Shown in pieces: positions 1 to 12,120 of a stretch of DNA of 64,000 nucleotides (its first letter is position 1; the number at the start of each line of letters is the position of its first letter). The translations under genes and the position numbers were made by a program. Under the pieces are notes generated by a model that had not been told where the DNA came from, did no database searches, and saw only the letters and a list, made by a program, of their open reading frames with translations. Source of the stretch: Torreya grandis (taxonomy: Eukaryota > Streptophyta > Pinopsida > Cupressales > Taxaceae); the NCBI GenBank assembly GCA_037957365.1, contig JARHVA010000316.1, positions 1,488,001 to 1,552,000 on the forward strand, written 5' to 3'.

Positions 1-420
1 TTCATTGAACCAACCCATTGAACCAAATTTGGTTCAATGGTTCAATGGTTCAACATTGCGCACCGAGCCAATTGAAAAAAACTCTTTGAACCACTCTCTT
101 GGAACCAAACTCATTAAACCACAGCCCATTGAACCAAGCTTGTTGAACTAAATTTGGTTCAACGGTTTAATGGTTCAAATGATTGTTGAATCGAGGTGCT
201 TGAACTGAGCGATGAACCCTTTGCTGAACTAAAAGCTGTTGGACCATCCAATGAGCCAAGTGGAGCATTAAACCAAGGTTGAACCAAGTGCCAATGAAAT
301 TTGTGTTAAGCTTAAAGTGTTGAACCAAGGCCTGATGATGAAGCGATGAACTGTTGATTAAACCAGGCATTGAACCAAACATTTGAACTGGTTCATTAGT
401 TCAACCATGCTGACTTTTCT
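1..420. repeat. Degenerate TTGAACCAA minisatellite
   Basis: About 420 bp are built from the 9-mer TTGAACCAA and its complement TTGGTTCAA, plus variants such as TTGAACTAA and TTGAACCAG, separated by spacers of a few to about 20 bases. Both orientations occur side by side, so short palindromes form; the clearest is a perfect 26-bp one at 15-40. The ORF readings here are by-products of the repeat. It is cut by the window start, so its full length is unknown. Confidence 0.8.
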
Positions 421-600
421 TGTGATTTTATTTAGACTGGAGCCTGAAGAAGCCTTGTAAACCCTAGCATTCTCTGAACTAATCCTTCTTATGCCAAAAT
501 ACTAACCCGCTGAGTCCATAGGTTTTACTGGATCTGCACAAAATTAAAGAAATGGCCTAGAACAACATGAGGCAGAAGGGGACCAAAAATTTTGCCTATT
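421..600. other. Unassigned junction DNA
   Basis: I recognise nothing between the minisatellite and the first retrotransposon protein homology (about 625). The break point that removed the 5' half of element 1 (5' LTR, gag, most of the protease) must lie here or slightly downstream. Confidence 0.4.
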
Positions 601-624
601 AGGCAAAAAAGGGTCAACAATACA

Positions 625-1770
625 TCTTGGTCATCCTTAGATCTATGAGTTACAGGTAGTTCTATCTACTCTTCACCAATGCCTTAAGTTTCCCTATGAT
701 GGGATCAAGTTTACTATTCTCACTGATCAGCAGCCATACCAATACTGCAAACATCTTAAAGTAGATTTTCATAATTATAACTATTTCCCAAGTTTTGAAT
801 TCATTGCAAAGAAGAATAAATCCATCATTTCTCATCCATCTCCATCTAATTATATAGACCTTGGTGATCTAGCCTCTACTTCGATCGATCCATTTCTTAT
901 GGCTCTGGCCAAGAAGGTTATTATTAAATACATAGGTATTTCCATGTACCATCTGAAAGAGGTCCTCCATATTTTAAAATTACCAAAATCCCCTAAAACA
1001 TTTGGTAAGCCTAAAACTTTCTAGACTCATAATAGACCCAATTGGATTTGGCAACCAAAGAAGAAGCAACCAAAACCTCCTATGGTTTTTGTACATATAA
1101 TTACACCAAAGAAATATTGAGAGGCTTTTGTTGAGGGAGATTGGTTATATTCTGAAGGCTTTTCTGATTATTTTCAGAATCCAAAGTATCCTATCCCTAA
1201 CAGGATAATGGATCATCTTGACTATACAAGGAAAGGCCTTGGCCCATAGGCACAATGAATTTTAAAACCCTTATCATTTGGAGTCATCAATTAGAATCAT
1301 GGTCTCAAATTTAAACCACCAGAGGATGACCTCATAACATTTGATAGTGACTCTTCTAAAGTGATTAGTAATGAGACTCTTAGAAGTGACACAACATCCC
1401 ATTATAGCCTTTTCGATGAGCTTACTGACTTAGATTTATTTGATTCAAATGCCATATTGACGATAAAACCTATTGGAGCTTCCCATCCTGAAGCAAAAAC
1501 CCATCCTAGTGATGCTTCCCTTCCTAAAGTAAGACATTATATATTTACCATTGGAGCTTCCCATCCTGAAGTAAAAACCCATTCTAGTGGTACTTCCCTT
1601 CTTGAAGTAAGACATTACATCTTTATGATTCATGCTTTCCATCCTGAAGTAAACCCTTATTATAACTTATGCCTTTTCCATCCTAAACTTATAGATTGGT
1701 ATCAAAAAAAATTGATCATATGCCTTGATGAGTTTCAAAATGAAGAATCAATTGTAGAATACATGGGCCT
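625..1770 (+). pseudogene. Element 1 protease tail and protease-RT spacer with 26-residue repeats
   Basis: At about 629-700 the reading LGHP, stop, IYEL then STLHQCLKF matches the end of a Tat retropepsin, usually LGRPWI followed by PSTLHQ; the Trp codon is now TAG. The DTG active-site part is absent. Downstream is a low-similarity spacer. At 1361-1774 it is open for 137 codons and contains two perfect-length 78-bp tandem units (1472-1549, 1550-1627) reading IGASHPE...HYIF, and a third partial unit from 1628. This spacer between protease and RT is variable in such elements and I assign it no function. Stop codons at about 1021, 1118 and 1246 break the frame. Confidence 0.6.
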
Positions 1771-2404
1771 ATGAGATGCATTCCCCATTGGTGATCATAA
1801 ACAAGGTTTTGATTTTTCATTGAATTCTTCTACCTACTTTGGAGAGTAGGCAAACTTTCTTGGTCATAATAAAGAATAAACATCGATATCTTTAGGTGAA
1901 AACCTCTTTGAGGCACTTGTTGATCAGGGAAAGAGTAAAGAAAAAGACAAGCCTTTGAGTGAAAACATGTTTTAGGTGCTCCCAGGTAGGAAAGTTTGCT
2001 CATCCCTTTAGGACGTAGAAATCCCATCCAACCCAATTTCCATAGCTAGTACAATCATCTCTTCAGAACAAAATCAAATATTTGAGCATCTTGATCTTGA
2101 GTTTCTAGAGGTTTTTTCCAATTGGCCTTTACTTGAGAAGGTAGATTCTTATTCTTCATATTATCCATATCTTTGGGAGGAACAAAAAGAAGATATAGTA
2201 GAATAAAATGATCATGACCATATATTACCTACAATTCTAGAAGATGGATCCACACTCCTTGTGGAGAGCATAACAGAAGTGAATTTGGGAACACATGAGG
2301 ATCCCAAAATTGTTTATCTTGGATCTTCCCTTACTTGAAGTAGAATGTGAACATATTATATCCATTCTTAAGGATTATATAGACATCTTGCATGGGCATA
2401 CTCT

Positions 2405-3070
2405 GACATGCCAAGCTTGGACCTAGATTTAGGTTTGCATCATCTTGTTGATCACCCTGATGTTAAACATGTCAAGCAAAAGTTGAGAAATATGTATCCA
2501 CGCATCACCCTTTTGGTTAAGGTTGAGTTAGAAAAGTTGTTAGGAGCCAAATTTATCAGACCACTAGACTACTTTGAATAGATTTCTAACATAGTACTAG
2601 TGAGTAAATAGACAGCAGGCATACATGTTTATACTGATTTTTGTGATATCAACAAAGCATGATCCAAAGATGATTTTCCTCTACCCAACATCGACATGAT
2701 TATCGACTCAACTAATAGGTACAAGATGTTATCCTTAATGGATGGATTTTTTGGTTACAATCAAATCAAAATAGCCCCTGAGGATCAACATAAGACTATG
2801 TTCACCACTCCATGGGGGACATTATATTACCAAGTCATGCCATTTGGTTTGAAGAATGTTGGTACCACATATCAATGTGTAATGATTGTCATCTTCCATG
2901 ACATGATGCATGACATTGTCAAGGACTATGTTGATGACATACTAGCAAAATCAAGAATAAAAGCTGGACACCCTGACATTCTATGAAGAATATTTGAGAG
3001 ACTTCAAGTATATAAAGTCTACTTGAATCCTAAGAAATGTGTCTTTGGAGTCACATCAAAAAAAAATTAG
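2405..3070 (+). pseudogene. Element 1 reverse transcriptase domain
   Basis: Copies the element RNA into DNA. The best part, 2696-2986, reads through the LSLMDGFFGYNQI, MPFGLKN and catalytic YVDDIL motifs, so the two Asp of YVDD are kept. Upstream, 2440-2680 shows the typical lead-in (HHLVDHPDVK, IRPLDY, SKDDFPLPN). Stops at 2578, 2608, 2659 and 2983 break the chain, and the thumb continues to about 3,070 (LNPKKCVFGV). It sits between the spacer and RNase H in the order expected of Ty3/gypsy. It is non-functional as read. Confidence 0.85.
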
Positions 3071-3129
3071 GGTTCATTATATCACAATGAAGGATCAAAG
3101 TTGACCCTGTAAAGGTCAATGTTATTATG

Positions 3130-4225
3130 GAAATGCCTCCACCAAATATTCTTAAATAGTTGCGAGGTCTACAAGGAAAGATCCAATCTATATGCAGGTT
3201 CATTTCTAAATTGGTAGATAAGTGCCACCCATTTACCCATATCTTAAAGAAATGGGTAAATTTTTAATGGGATGAAGATTGTCAGATAACATTTTCAAAG
3301 CTTAAAATATAATTGGCCAATCCACTAGTCTTACGACCTCTGACATAAGGAAAGCCACTGCTTCTTTATATATCAGCCACAGAACATGCACTAGGGGCAC
3401 TTTTGGCTCAGCATGATGATCATGGTAAGGAACACATTGTTTATTATTTAAGCCACACATTGGTAGCCTCTGAACATAATTATATGCCTATTGAGAAGGC
3501 ATGTTTAGTTATGGTGTTTTCCACTCAAAATTATGACATTATATGCTAAATAATACAACTATTATTATCACCAAGGTAGATCCTCTCAAGTTCCTTTTAT
3601 CTAAAGTAGTTCTTCAAGGATACATGGCTGAATGGATTATGCTTCTCAGTGAGTTTGATATTGAGTACCGGAACCAAAAGGCAATCAAAGGCCAATTTTT
3701 TAATGACCAACTTGCAGAAGCTCCTATTACGACCACTCAACCTCTCAACTTTGACCTTCTAGATGATTCTATCATGATGATAGAACAAGAATCATAAGAA
3801 CTTGAATAGTGGATGCTCTATTTTGATGGATCTTTCACATCTTGAGGGTCTAGAGATGGCATATTTTTTATCACACCACAAGGGGATTTGATCCCCAAAG
3901 CATTCCATATATAATTTCAATGTATAAACAATATGGCTGAATATGAGGCATTGGTTACAGGGCTTCATCTTGCCATAAATTGGGATATTCAAAGCTTAAA
4001 GGCCTTTTCAGATTCATAGCTAATCATAAATTAGACAACTAACCAATATCAAACAAAGGATGATAAGCTTGTTCCTTACGAGAAAATTTTTGATAACCTC
4101 AAAACACATTTTAAATCTCTACAGTTTGAGCAAGTTTCATGTGTCAACAATAGATCTACCAATGCCATGGAAATAATTGATTCCATGATTCAAATGCATG
4201 ATAGTGCTAAAGAGTATTAGTTCTT
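3130..4225 (+). pseudogene. Element 1 RNase H and second (archaeal-type) RNase H
   Basis: 3,130-3,790 is the ordinary Ty3 RNase H and connection (SICRFISKL, HILKK, then DPLKFLLSK and FDIEYRNQKAIKGQ in the open stretch 3543-3797). 3,810-4,220 is a second RNase H fold: YFDGS, then NNMAEYEAL, then a degraded SDS, matching the D, E, D catalytic positions of the archaeal-type RNase H found in plant Tat elements. It lies between RNase H and integrase, the usual position. Several stops (3809, 3843, 4017 area) show decay. Confidence 0.8.
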
Positions 4226-4384
4226 GATTGAAAATATTTTTTAGTTAGCTTGTATTCTATCAGATTCAGAGAGGATATGCACTGTTGTTGGTCCTAATCT
4301 ACCATGGTACCAAGATTTTTATAACTATTTCCATAGTCATGTATTTTCTACCAACCTTTCCAACAACTAACAAAAACTTTTCTT

Positions 4385-5564
4385 TCATCGCTTAACAAGT
4401 TATATCCTTCTTGGCAACATGCTTTATTGTAAAGGTGATGATGGAATGCTTCTTCATTGTTTATCTTTGGGAGAATCCAAGCTAGCACTAAAGGAGGTTC
4501 ATGAAGGAACATGTGGGGCCCATACCAATGGTGTAGTCCTAGCAAAAAAACTCCTCAGAATAGGCTATTATTGGCCCAAAATGGAGACAAATACTTGTAA
4601 TTATGTAAAGAAGTAGGTTCCTTATCAGCAGCGTGGAAACTTAATACATGCACCTTCCTTACCATTTCAACTAATTACAACACCATGGCCATTCTCAACA
4701 TGGAGTCTCGATCTCATTAGAAAAATTAACCCAACATCTTTAGATGGCCATAAGCACATTTGGACTACAATCAAGTACTTTACCAAGTGGATTGAGGCCA
4801 TTCCTCTCACTTATGTTATCAAGAAACAAATAGCCAAATTCATTCATTATCATATCATCTGTCAATATGGCATCCCAGCGTGTATTATATATGATAATGG
4901 TAGATCCTTTATGAGCCCAGATGTGAAAGCTCTTTGTGAAAAATTCAAGATCAAGCACAAGAAATTCACTCCATATAATCTATAAGCCAATGTACAAGCT
5001 GATGTGTCAAATAAAACCATTATATCCATCTTAAAGAAGATTGTTAGTAGCGTTGGCCATAATTGGCACTTGTAACTCTTTCTTTCCCTTTGAGCTTATA
5101 AAACCAATCATCACACCCCAACTGGAGCTACTCCATACTCCCTTATTTTTAGCACTGAAGCTATCATCCTAATCAAGATTGAGATCCCATCATTAATAAT
5201 ATCACTGGAGCACATTGAAGACGATGAAGACTATAAAGCCTTACAACTACAAGAACTAGAACTTATTGATGGTAAGCATTTGGTTGCCTTAGAAAACTTG
5301 AAGGCCTATCAAAATAGATTGTGGAGAAGCTACAACAAACATATTTTCCCTCAAGAATTTGATATTGGTGACTTATTTTTAAAAGAGAACCAAAAGAACA
5401 TGAATGTTAAACCCAAAAAGAAAGGCAAATTTCAGCCTAATTGGTTAGGATTGTATATTGTCACAGCAAACTATGGATCAGGAGCATATCAATTCGCTAA
5501 ACCTAATGGTGAAGAACTTTTAGATCCCATGAACATCATACACCTTAAGAGGTTCTATGCATGA
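4385..5564 (+). pseudogene. Element 1 integrase, with C-terminal domain
   Basis: Integrase joins the DNA copy to the host chromosome. The zinc-binding region is at 4419-4616 (EVHEGTCGAH, RIGYYWPK), but its second Cys pair region is damaged. The catalytic core covers 4,690-5,060 and is recognisable by LDLI, then IIYDNG (usual ITDNG) and a region where the usual NGQ.E motif is altered. 5190-5564 is the C-terminal part (AYQNRLWRSYNKH, DLFLKENQ, FQPNWLGLYIV, LKRFYA). The stop at 5562 is the natural end of pol. Numerous stops lie in the core. Confidence 0.8.
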
Positions 5565-8460
5565 ATAAATTTTAACCATTGTCTATAATACCCCTGACTT
5601 AGGGGAAACTTGTGCTATCATAATTTTATCCTACCTTTTTATCTTACCTTGAACACATTTTATACTACCCTGGTCCACTTTTCATGATTTTTGATAGTAA
5701 AGGCTTTGAATCCTTGGCACTCTAAACACATTCTTCATCTCATTATGGATTGTTCTCTTTGATAAGTATATTATTTGTTATATCTAAGACATGTTATAAG
5801 CTTGAACACTTTTTTCCCTTGACCAATTATGATCTTGATTATGCCTCATGAACATTATGAACATCTTCAATAGTGGTTCTATAAAGTAGTTCAACCAAGA
5901 CAGTCTTGTGCAGCTTCAGATGAGTGAACAAATGCATCTTCTCAGTTCAAGTATTTGTTGTGCTTTCTTATTTTATCAAATAACCTCACTCTCACTAATT
6001 TGTGAGCATGGGCCATTACAGTTGGCTTAGCTATCTTATTAGAACCTCTACTCTCAGGACGTGCATCTCCTCAACTAGATGGTCCCACCTTGTACATATT
6101 TTATCCCAAAAACACCAAAAACACTAGAAATACTTTTAAAATACCAAAAACATTAGAACATGATCCATAAAAGAAAAAAAGCATTATCTCATGTTTCTAT
6201 ACATTTGTATATTCTTGTTCCACCATGCTACGCTCTTACCATTTTACAAGCACAAAAACACCAGTTCATTTCATCTTATCCCACACACTTGCCATTCTAC
6301 AAGATCATTCTTTCTCATCTCATCAACTTCTTGTTTGTCAGACCATTCTCATTTGTTTGTCATATCTTCCATTTATTCTATAACATTAATCATGATGGTC
6401 TAATCATCATTTATATTCTATCCCATTTCTTGAGAGAACTACATTTGGCTTTAAGTTTATGTTGGAACATGCATCCATGGAACTATGTAGGCAGTGTCCA
6501 CTTATCTTATACATCTAGAGTCAGCTCGACCAACCCCTTCCTTTTCTTCTTTTCCCCCATTTCTTCTATCATTGTTCCTCTTTAATTAAGGAACAATTGT
6601 CATGTCATTGTTCTTTATTATTATGTGGTATAAAGTAACACCTCTACCGCACATGCATGAACATTTGTCTTTAAAATGCACTAACTTGGTTTTTTTTATG
6701 TGTGTTTATTTGATTTTTCTTGGTGTTTTGTTATGTTTTCTTGGTGTTTTGTTTTGCTTTCGCATCTCTCCTTTTATTTCTTCTCCTTTTCTCTTTTTTA
6801 TCTCCATTCTTGGTCTTGTGTTTTCTTGATTGTTTTTTTTGCTTATCTCTTTTATGTTTCAGAATATCTTGATGATTCACATGGATCTCAATTCTTTATA
6901 TCTTGATCCTATGTTATTATGTTGTTCTTGGACCATTTTGTTTATTTGATTATTGTTGGTGTCTTATTTTTCTATTTGATTTTACTTTTTCTCTTTTGTG
7001 TTCAAGAATGCCTTGATGGTCCACATGGATCTTGATTATTCATATCTTGGTCTCATGTCATTAAGACATTCTGGCCTTTTGTTTTTAAAATATTTTTGTT
7101 CCTACTTAATATCATATCTTGATTTCAAGTTAGGTTCCTTTATGTTTGTTTTTTTCTTTGTTTTTACTTTTTTGTTTAAATGTAAATCACTATAAATCTA
7201 GTTTTGGTCATTGTTTTACCATTATCCTTAGTTATAGGTATTCAAATGAACTAGCTCAGCACAATTAGAATCTTCTGTCATTCTAAGTTATTCATACTTA
7301 TGATGCATAATTTATTTTTTGATAGTAAGCACTTTGTGCTCAGGTCTCAAAGTCTTAACATCAACATCAGCTTTGATGAACGATTCTCAAGAACACTTTG
7401 CAAAACTTAGGCTCATGATATAGAATTAGGCTTCTAGGTAGCATGCATTTCAAGATTCTTTGTCTATGCTTAGATGTTCATCTCTTCACATACATTATGA
7501 ATCTAATCAATTCTTGGTCATTTTTCATCATTCCTCATTCCATTTTCTCCCAAACTTGGGTGAACTACATTTGGCCTGAAGTTTATGTTGGAATATGAGT
7601 CTATGGAACTATGTAGGCATCACTCAATTTCTATTGAGGTCAGCTCAGTTATCTCCACTCTTCTTTTCATCTCTCTCATCACTTTGTGCATTCTCATATG
7701 CTTGGTTTTATATGGCTTTCTAAGCCATTACACTATCACATATACATTTACACATGCTCACTTTAACCTATCTTTTTGATTATATCCTTAAGCTATTTTT
7801 ACTTGCCAATTACCCATGTTGGGGCCCAACATCTGAACCATGTCTGAATCAAATCAGCTCTACAAGGGAAAAATCATTCTTTATTCTTTATCAATGATCA
7901 AAATTTGCCCTATTGGGGTAAAACTATTTTATCACGATCAAATCTACTCTACTAGAGTACTTATTATAATCTCTTTGGAGACCCCATTCTAGTGGTGCTT
8001 CCCTTCTTGAAGCAGAATGTTCTCTCTATTCCTATAATTCCAATCTCTCCACATTAAAACCCATGATGGAAATATTTTAGTGTGTAAATTTTCTCAGGAT
8101 TGATCAATGTCGTAAGCACGCAACTTATACTCTCAAATTGGGTACATTTAAAGTGTGTACCTTACATTTATGGATTGTATATTTCCCATTCTCCCTATTT
8201 ATGGGGCCTATTATGCTCCTCTCATTATATTTTGATCATTTATGGTAATCACATGTACAAGCATTAACTCATCTAGACATGATCTATTGCATGGGTTAAC
8301 CTCTCACTTTCTTTCTCTTTTTGAGAGTCCATCCTTCTCTTTCATCCTAGTATGTCCTCTCGAGGGGGGCATCATGGGTCTATTCCAATTTCTTCTTGAC
8401 AAATCTTTTCTTTGAAAAGATGTTGCTTCACCTGAGTGTCTCACTATGCCTTCTCAAATA
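5565..8460 (+). other. Element 1 non-coding region between integrase and 3' LTR
   Basis: This 2.9 kb stretch has no credible gene; the small open frames are T-rich low-complexity readings. It contains two copies of a block starting GAACTACATTTGGC and ending near GTAGGC...GTCAGCTC (6436-6530, 7562-7655). Relatives of the block stand at the same place in elements 2 and 3. A second local duplication (CACATGGATCT.GATT, about 6,869-6,940 and 7,011-7,085) and a TTCTTGGTGTTTTGTT pair (6717-6750) are also present. CTTCCCTTCTTGAAG at about 8,000 repeats a motif of the coding repeats at 1,590. Confidence 0.6.
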
Positions 8461-8469
8461 GGGGCAAAA
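8461..8469 (+). other. Polypurine tract of element 1
   Basis: GGGGCAAAA immediately precedes TGTAGACATC. The same arrangement (purine-rich ...GGCAAA then TGTAGACAC) is found at the 3' LTRs of elements 2 and 3, which is what identifies it. Confidence 0.75.
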
Positions 8470-9700
8470 TGTAGACATCTAATTCTTAACACCATTTATG
8501 TTGAAATTGTCAATCTTACTCGAATTGCACTTAAATGCATATTTTAGGTCAAAATCCATAAAATATGTTAAATGGTTTGAATTTGTCATTTACAAGTATA
8601 AATTTAGGTCAAAGTATCCCTAAATAGGGCAATGTAATTTATGGATTAGCTAACTTTGATCAATTCATTTCAAGTCAAAATGATGGTTTTGCCTTTTGTG
8701 CTCTGGATCACTCTTTTCTCTTAAATTTATTGGTACACATCGTGTACCTTTGTTATTTTGTGTTGGAAACATCCTAAATGGAAATACGGTTCTGGCACAT
8801 CTAACGTCACTTTCTAATTCTTTATGAGTCAAATTATAATTTAGTAATATGACTTTCTAACCATTTTGATTAATTGAGGGCCAATTTTCAAATAATTGCA
8901 TAAATATTGATTAACCTTGTTTAAGGCTAATTAATCCAAATCAAGAGCTAAAGTGGATTTTTCATGAGAGTTGTTGAATATTGCTTTTTGAAAATTGATT
9001 CCTATTAATTGCATCATCAGGTGACCTCATTTCTTGGAAAGACATCCCTAGGCCATAAATACCACAAATATCATGATTATGGGTCACCCATGCCTAGTTA
9101 ATGCCTCACATGCCTCTTAAATGCCCCTTATTCTAAGGTCATAATGAAGATAATTATGGATTTAATTTTAAATATTAGGATTATCCATGGCCACACATCT
9201 CAATCTTGAGATGGATGGTCATGGTTGATCTTGACCAATCTCAAAAATATATAAATAGAGAGGCCATGGACATGAATAAAAATGCTTAAAAATTGCAAAG
9301 TTATAATGTTAAATTGTTTCCACAAGGCTTTGCATTTGATCATTGATTTTATTTACAAGATTCATCGATAGGCTAGTTTAGTGCTTTAGAATCATGAGCC
9401 TAGGTTTTATGGAGTGTTTTTGAGACATTGGAGGAGCTTACCACCATTATTGACAAAGACAAGGATGCTTGATCAAGGGAGAACATGCTTTTGAACCACA
9501 TGGGTATGGTGAATCTATTTGAGAAGGTAATATGATGTTGCTTTCTTTCATTTGTTTCTTTTTATCCTTTGTAATTGCTATAGGAATAAATAGGCTTGGT
9601 TACTTAGTTTTTTATGCATGTTTCATTATTTATAGACTAATGCTTGACTAACTTGCTTTATAATCGTCTCTACATATGGTGGGATAGGGGATTGAGCAAT
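8470..9700 (+). repeat. 3' LTR of element 1 (right end not fixed)
   Basis: The left end TGTAGACATC follows the polypurine tract. A TATA box, TATATAAATAG at 9,248-9,258, gives a plausible promoter. The partner LTR is missing, so the right end cannot be fixed by comparison; the 9,700 end is a guess. No coding sequence is seen. Confidence 0.6.
9248..9258 (+). promoter_or_regulatory. Probable LTR TATA box
   Basis: TATATAAATAG lies about 780 bp inside the element 1 LTR, a normal place for the U3 promoter. Call rests on motif and position only. Confidence 0.45.
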
Positions 9701-10950
9701 TTGATGTTACACACTATGTTGCCATGTAGTGAGCACTTAATTTTATATAGCATGGGATACTATGCACCAAGGTATGAGGAGCCAAGGTGACTTCATATCT
9801 CATGCATAGGACTGACACAACAAACAATAAAGGTTTATCCAACATCTCACAAAGTCCAAAAGGGCTTTAGTTGTTGGAAAACCACAAACACATGAGGATT
9901 CCCTAGTGTGACACAAGATAGTGATGGATGTTAGTGGGTACAACATAGGACAACCAAGAAAAAATAATTACAAAAAGCCAATATATGCCCCTATTTCTAC
10001 CAGTCAAAGCACACCATGATATGATGGATCATGGTGACCCTGAGTAGTTATATTAGGAAGCTCAAAAGATAAACAAAATACCAAAAGTACTAAGAAATAA
10101 TAATAAATCTCAATGCCCTAATATTCCCATAACATGATAGAATAATTTAGCATAACTAAATATTGAACAAATATGCCATAATTTAGCATGAATTTAAATG
10201 AAATGATAAATATATACTTCATATGATTGTCATCATGCTTGTTTTTTATTAATTATTACTAATTATGGTATTTTGATAGAGAAATGGTCACATGTTATTA
10301 TAAGATAATCATATATTTGACTATGACTACCATCATGGGAGTTAAGATTGCAAGAAATAAATCTATAACTTATTATTTATAATTAAACCATTCTAAAGTG
10401 AATATACATTCAAATTTAAATGGTTAAAGCTGGAAAACATGTATATGAGGAAAAAATATATTGTATATTAATTTTTAGTCATCATGGAAAGTAATATTGC
10501 AAGAAATAAATCTATAACATGTTCTTATTTATAATTCAACCATTCTAAAGTGAATATACATTCAAATTTAAATGTTTAAATCTGAAAAACATGCACATAA
10601 GGAGAAATTATATTGCATATCAATTTTTATATATAAAAGTGTAGAATAATTCTCTACACATATACAAAATTGGCATTTATACCAACTCAAAATACTTTTT
10701 ACAAAATGTTGCATATGCCATCTCAAGATCTATATACAATGTGCATTTTAAATAACTACAAGTTAAATCCTAATAGTCCAATTGATCTTGGATCATCAAA
10801 ATCTAGCCTCCTCATGCCACTCGATGAATGAAAAGTTGATTACACAATAACAAGTCAGACCACAAATTTGATTAATTACCTCAATAGTAAATAAATTAGG
10901 CCACCAAATAAAAACTTATCTACTATAATTTAGAAATTTCAAATTACCAT
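9700..10950. other. Non-coding, AT-rich, with one 149-bp tandem duplication
   Basis: No coding signal is seen. 10332-10480 and 10481-10630 are adjacent copies of one unit, sharing ATTGCAAGAAATAAATCTAT and CATTCTAAAGTGAATATACA with few differences. Confidence 0.6.
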
Positions 10951-10958
10951 ATTGTTAC

Positions 10959-11520
10959 CATCTTTACTTTGCATTACATCCATTATTGTTGTTGCTTGGT
11001 TAAGATCAATATAAAACGGTAACATATGTTTTTGGATGTTTTGTTGATCATCCAAAGCCACAATAACATGCATATTTAACACATCAACTTAGACAAAATT
11101 AATTTACAAATTAAAGATATAAAATTGATTGAAGTGTGTTCTATGAGTTCTATACCATCTCTACTTTGTATTGTATCTATTGTTGTTGTTTGGTTAAGAT
11201 CAATAGAAAATGGTAATATATGTTCTCTACTATTTTGTTGATCCTTCGACGCTGCAATGACATGCACATTTAATACATCAACATAGATAAAGTTTTAAAA
11301 TGTAAAATTACATTTTGTAATTAATATAAACAATAGTAAATTTATTAAGTATAGAAATGTGGTTAGAGATAGAAATTGAGTAATTGTTTATAAAATTAAT
11401 AAACACATTTAATAGTTAAAAATTTACCATCTATAAGTTGTATTTCATCTGTTATTGTTTGGTTTAGATCAATAGAGAAAGTTAATTGACATCGTCAAGT
11501 ACTTTCTTGATCATCCAAAC
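10959..11520 (-). repeat. Three tandem homologous mini-exons with an IDLNQ core
   Basis: Units at 11428-11520 (93 bp), 11156-11251 (96 bp) and about 10959-11056 each encode about 31 residues of the pattern L/K-DDQ...L.F.IDLNQ.T....IQ..DG. The first two have a clean acceptor (TTGTAG, TTGCAG) and donor (ATG|GTAAAT, ATG|GTATAG). The third has lost its acceptor AG (TTGTGG) but keeps ATG|GTAACA. All end in phase 1. The first carries an in-frame TGA. Start-to-start spacing is 197 and 272 bp, so flanking intron sequence was duplicated with them. IDLN recalls the DLN-type EAR repressor motif, but the match is too short to assign. Confidence 0.6.
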
Positions 11521-11608
11521 CTACAATGATATATATTTAACATATGAAATAAAAACAAGAAGTATTTTTATGCAAATTAATAAAATTCTTTTAAATAAAT
11601 GTACTCAC

Positions 11609-12034
11609 TATGTTGTTGCATGATAATAACTCTTGCTTCTCGGATTGCAATGCCTGAATGATTAATGACCTTTTTTTTCTTTTGCTTTCTACATCTTGTA
11701 TAAGGGAATTGAAAATTTTCATACTCCTCAGTTGTTTCATTCAAGTCTTTAGAAATGACATTGTCTCTTTAATGAATTGAACGATGTTTACACATTTTTC
11801 TTGGACTGAACCATGGTGATATTCATCTTGTAGACACATTCTCTGAGCCAGGGATTGATGTAAATTTGGAAGAGGAAGGAATAGATGTATGGATATATTT
11901 TCTCAATCTCTAAATACATTGACTAAAAATATTTTTTTCATCTTCACTAGTTGGTAAATTTTGGAGCAGATGATTTAAATAATCAACAAAATTTTGAAAG
12001 TTATCATTCGAAGCATCAAATGATTTCCAACCAT
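11609..12034 (-). pseudogene. SWIM-type gene: 426-bp exon, acidic then basic tail
   Basis: The exon is bounded by ATTATAG|ATGGT and ATA|GTGAGTAC. It reads (D)GWKSFDASNDNFQNFV...NLPTSEDEKNIF..., then a basic stretch with RCRKQKKKR. The length 2+423+1 again gives symmetric phase 1. In-frame stops (IFSQCI then TAG, and two more) show decay. The RKQKKKR cluster could be a nuclear-localisation signal, by inference only. Confidence 0.45.
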
Positions 12035-12120
12035 CTATAATACAAATAAAAATGATTAAATATAAAAAAAATTAAAAATATCTTAATAATTCATTATAAA
12101 ATGGTGACATTTAAATTTAC

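Larger units (their letters stand above)
600..8469 (+). mobile_element. Element 1: 5'-truncated Tat-type Ty3/gypsy retrotransposon, internal region
   Basis: A decayed internal region on + runs from a protease tail through RT, RNase H, a second RNase H and integrase (to 5,564). Then come 2.9 kb of non-coding DNA and a purine tract (GGGGCAAAA, 8,461-8,469) directly before an LTR start TGTAGACATC. The 5' LTR, gag and most of the protease are missing. The domain order and the extra RNase H place it in the plant Tat group. Protein homology is broken by many in-frame stops and a few frameshifts, so it cannot be autonomous. It is more diverged than elements 2 and 3 and belongs to another family. Confidence 0.85.

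Noticed and set aside
1..420. CRISPR-like array
   Set aside because: Repeat unit too short and degenerate, both orientations, no regular spacers, plant nuclear context.
6160..7195. 141-, 75-, 70- and 65-codon frames rich in Phe, Leu, Ser, resembling membrane proteins
   Set aside because: T-rich low-complexity DNA in the element 1 3' region gives hydrophobic readings in several frames at once; no start context, no homology.
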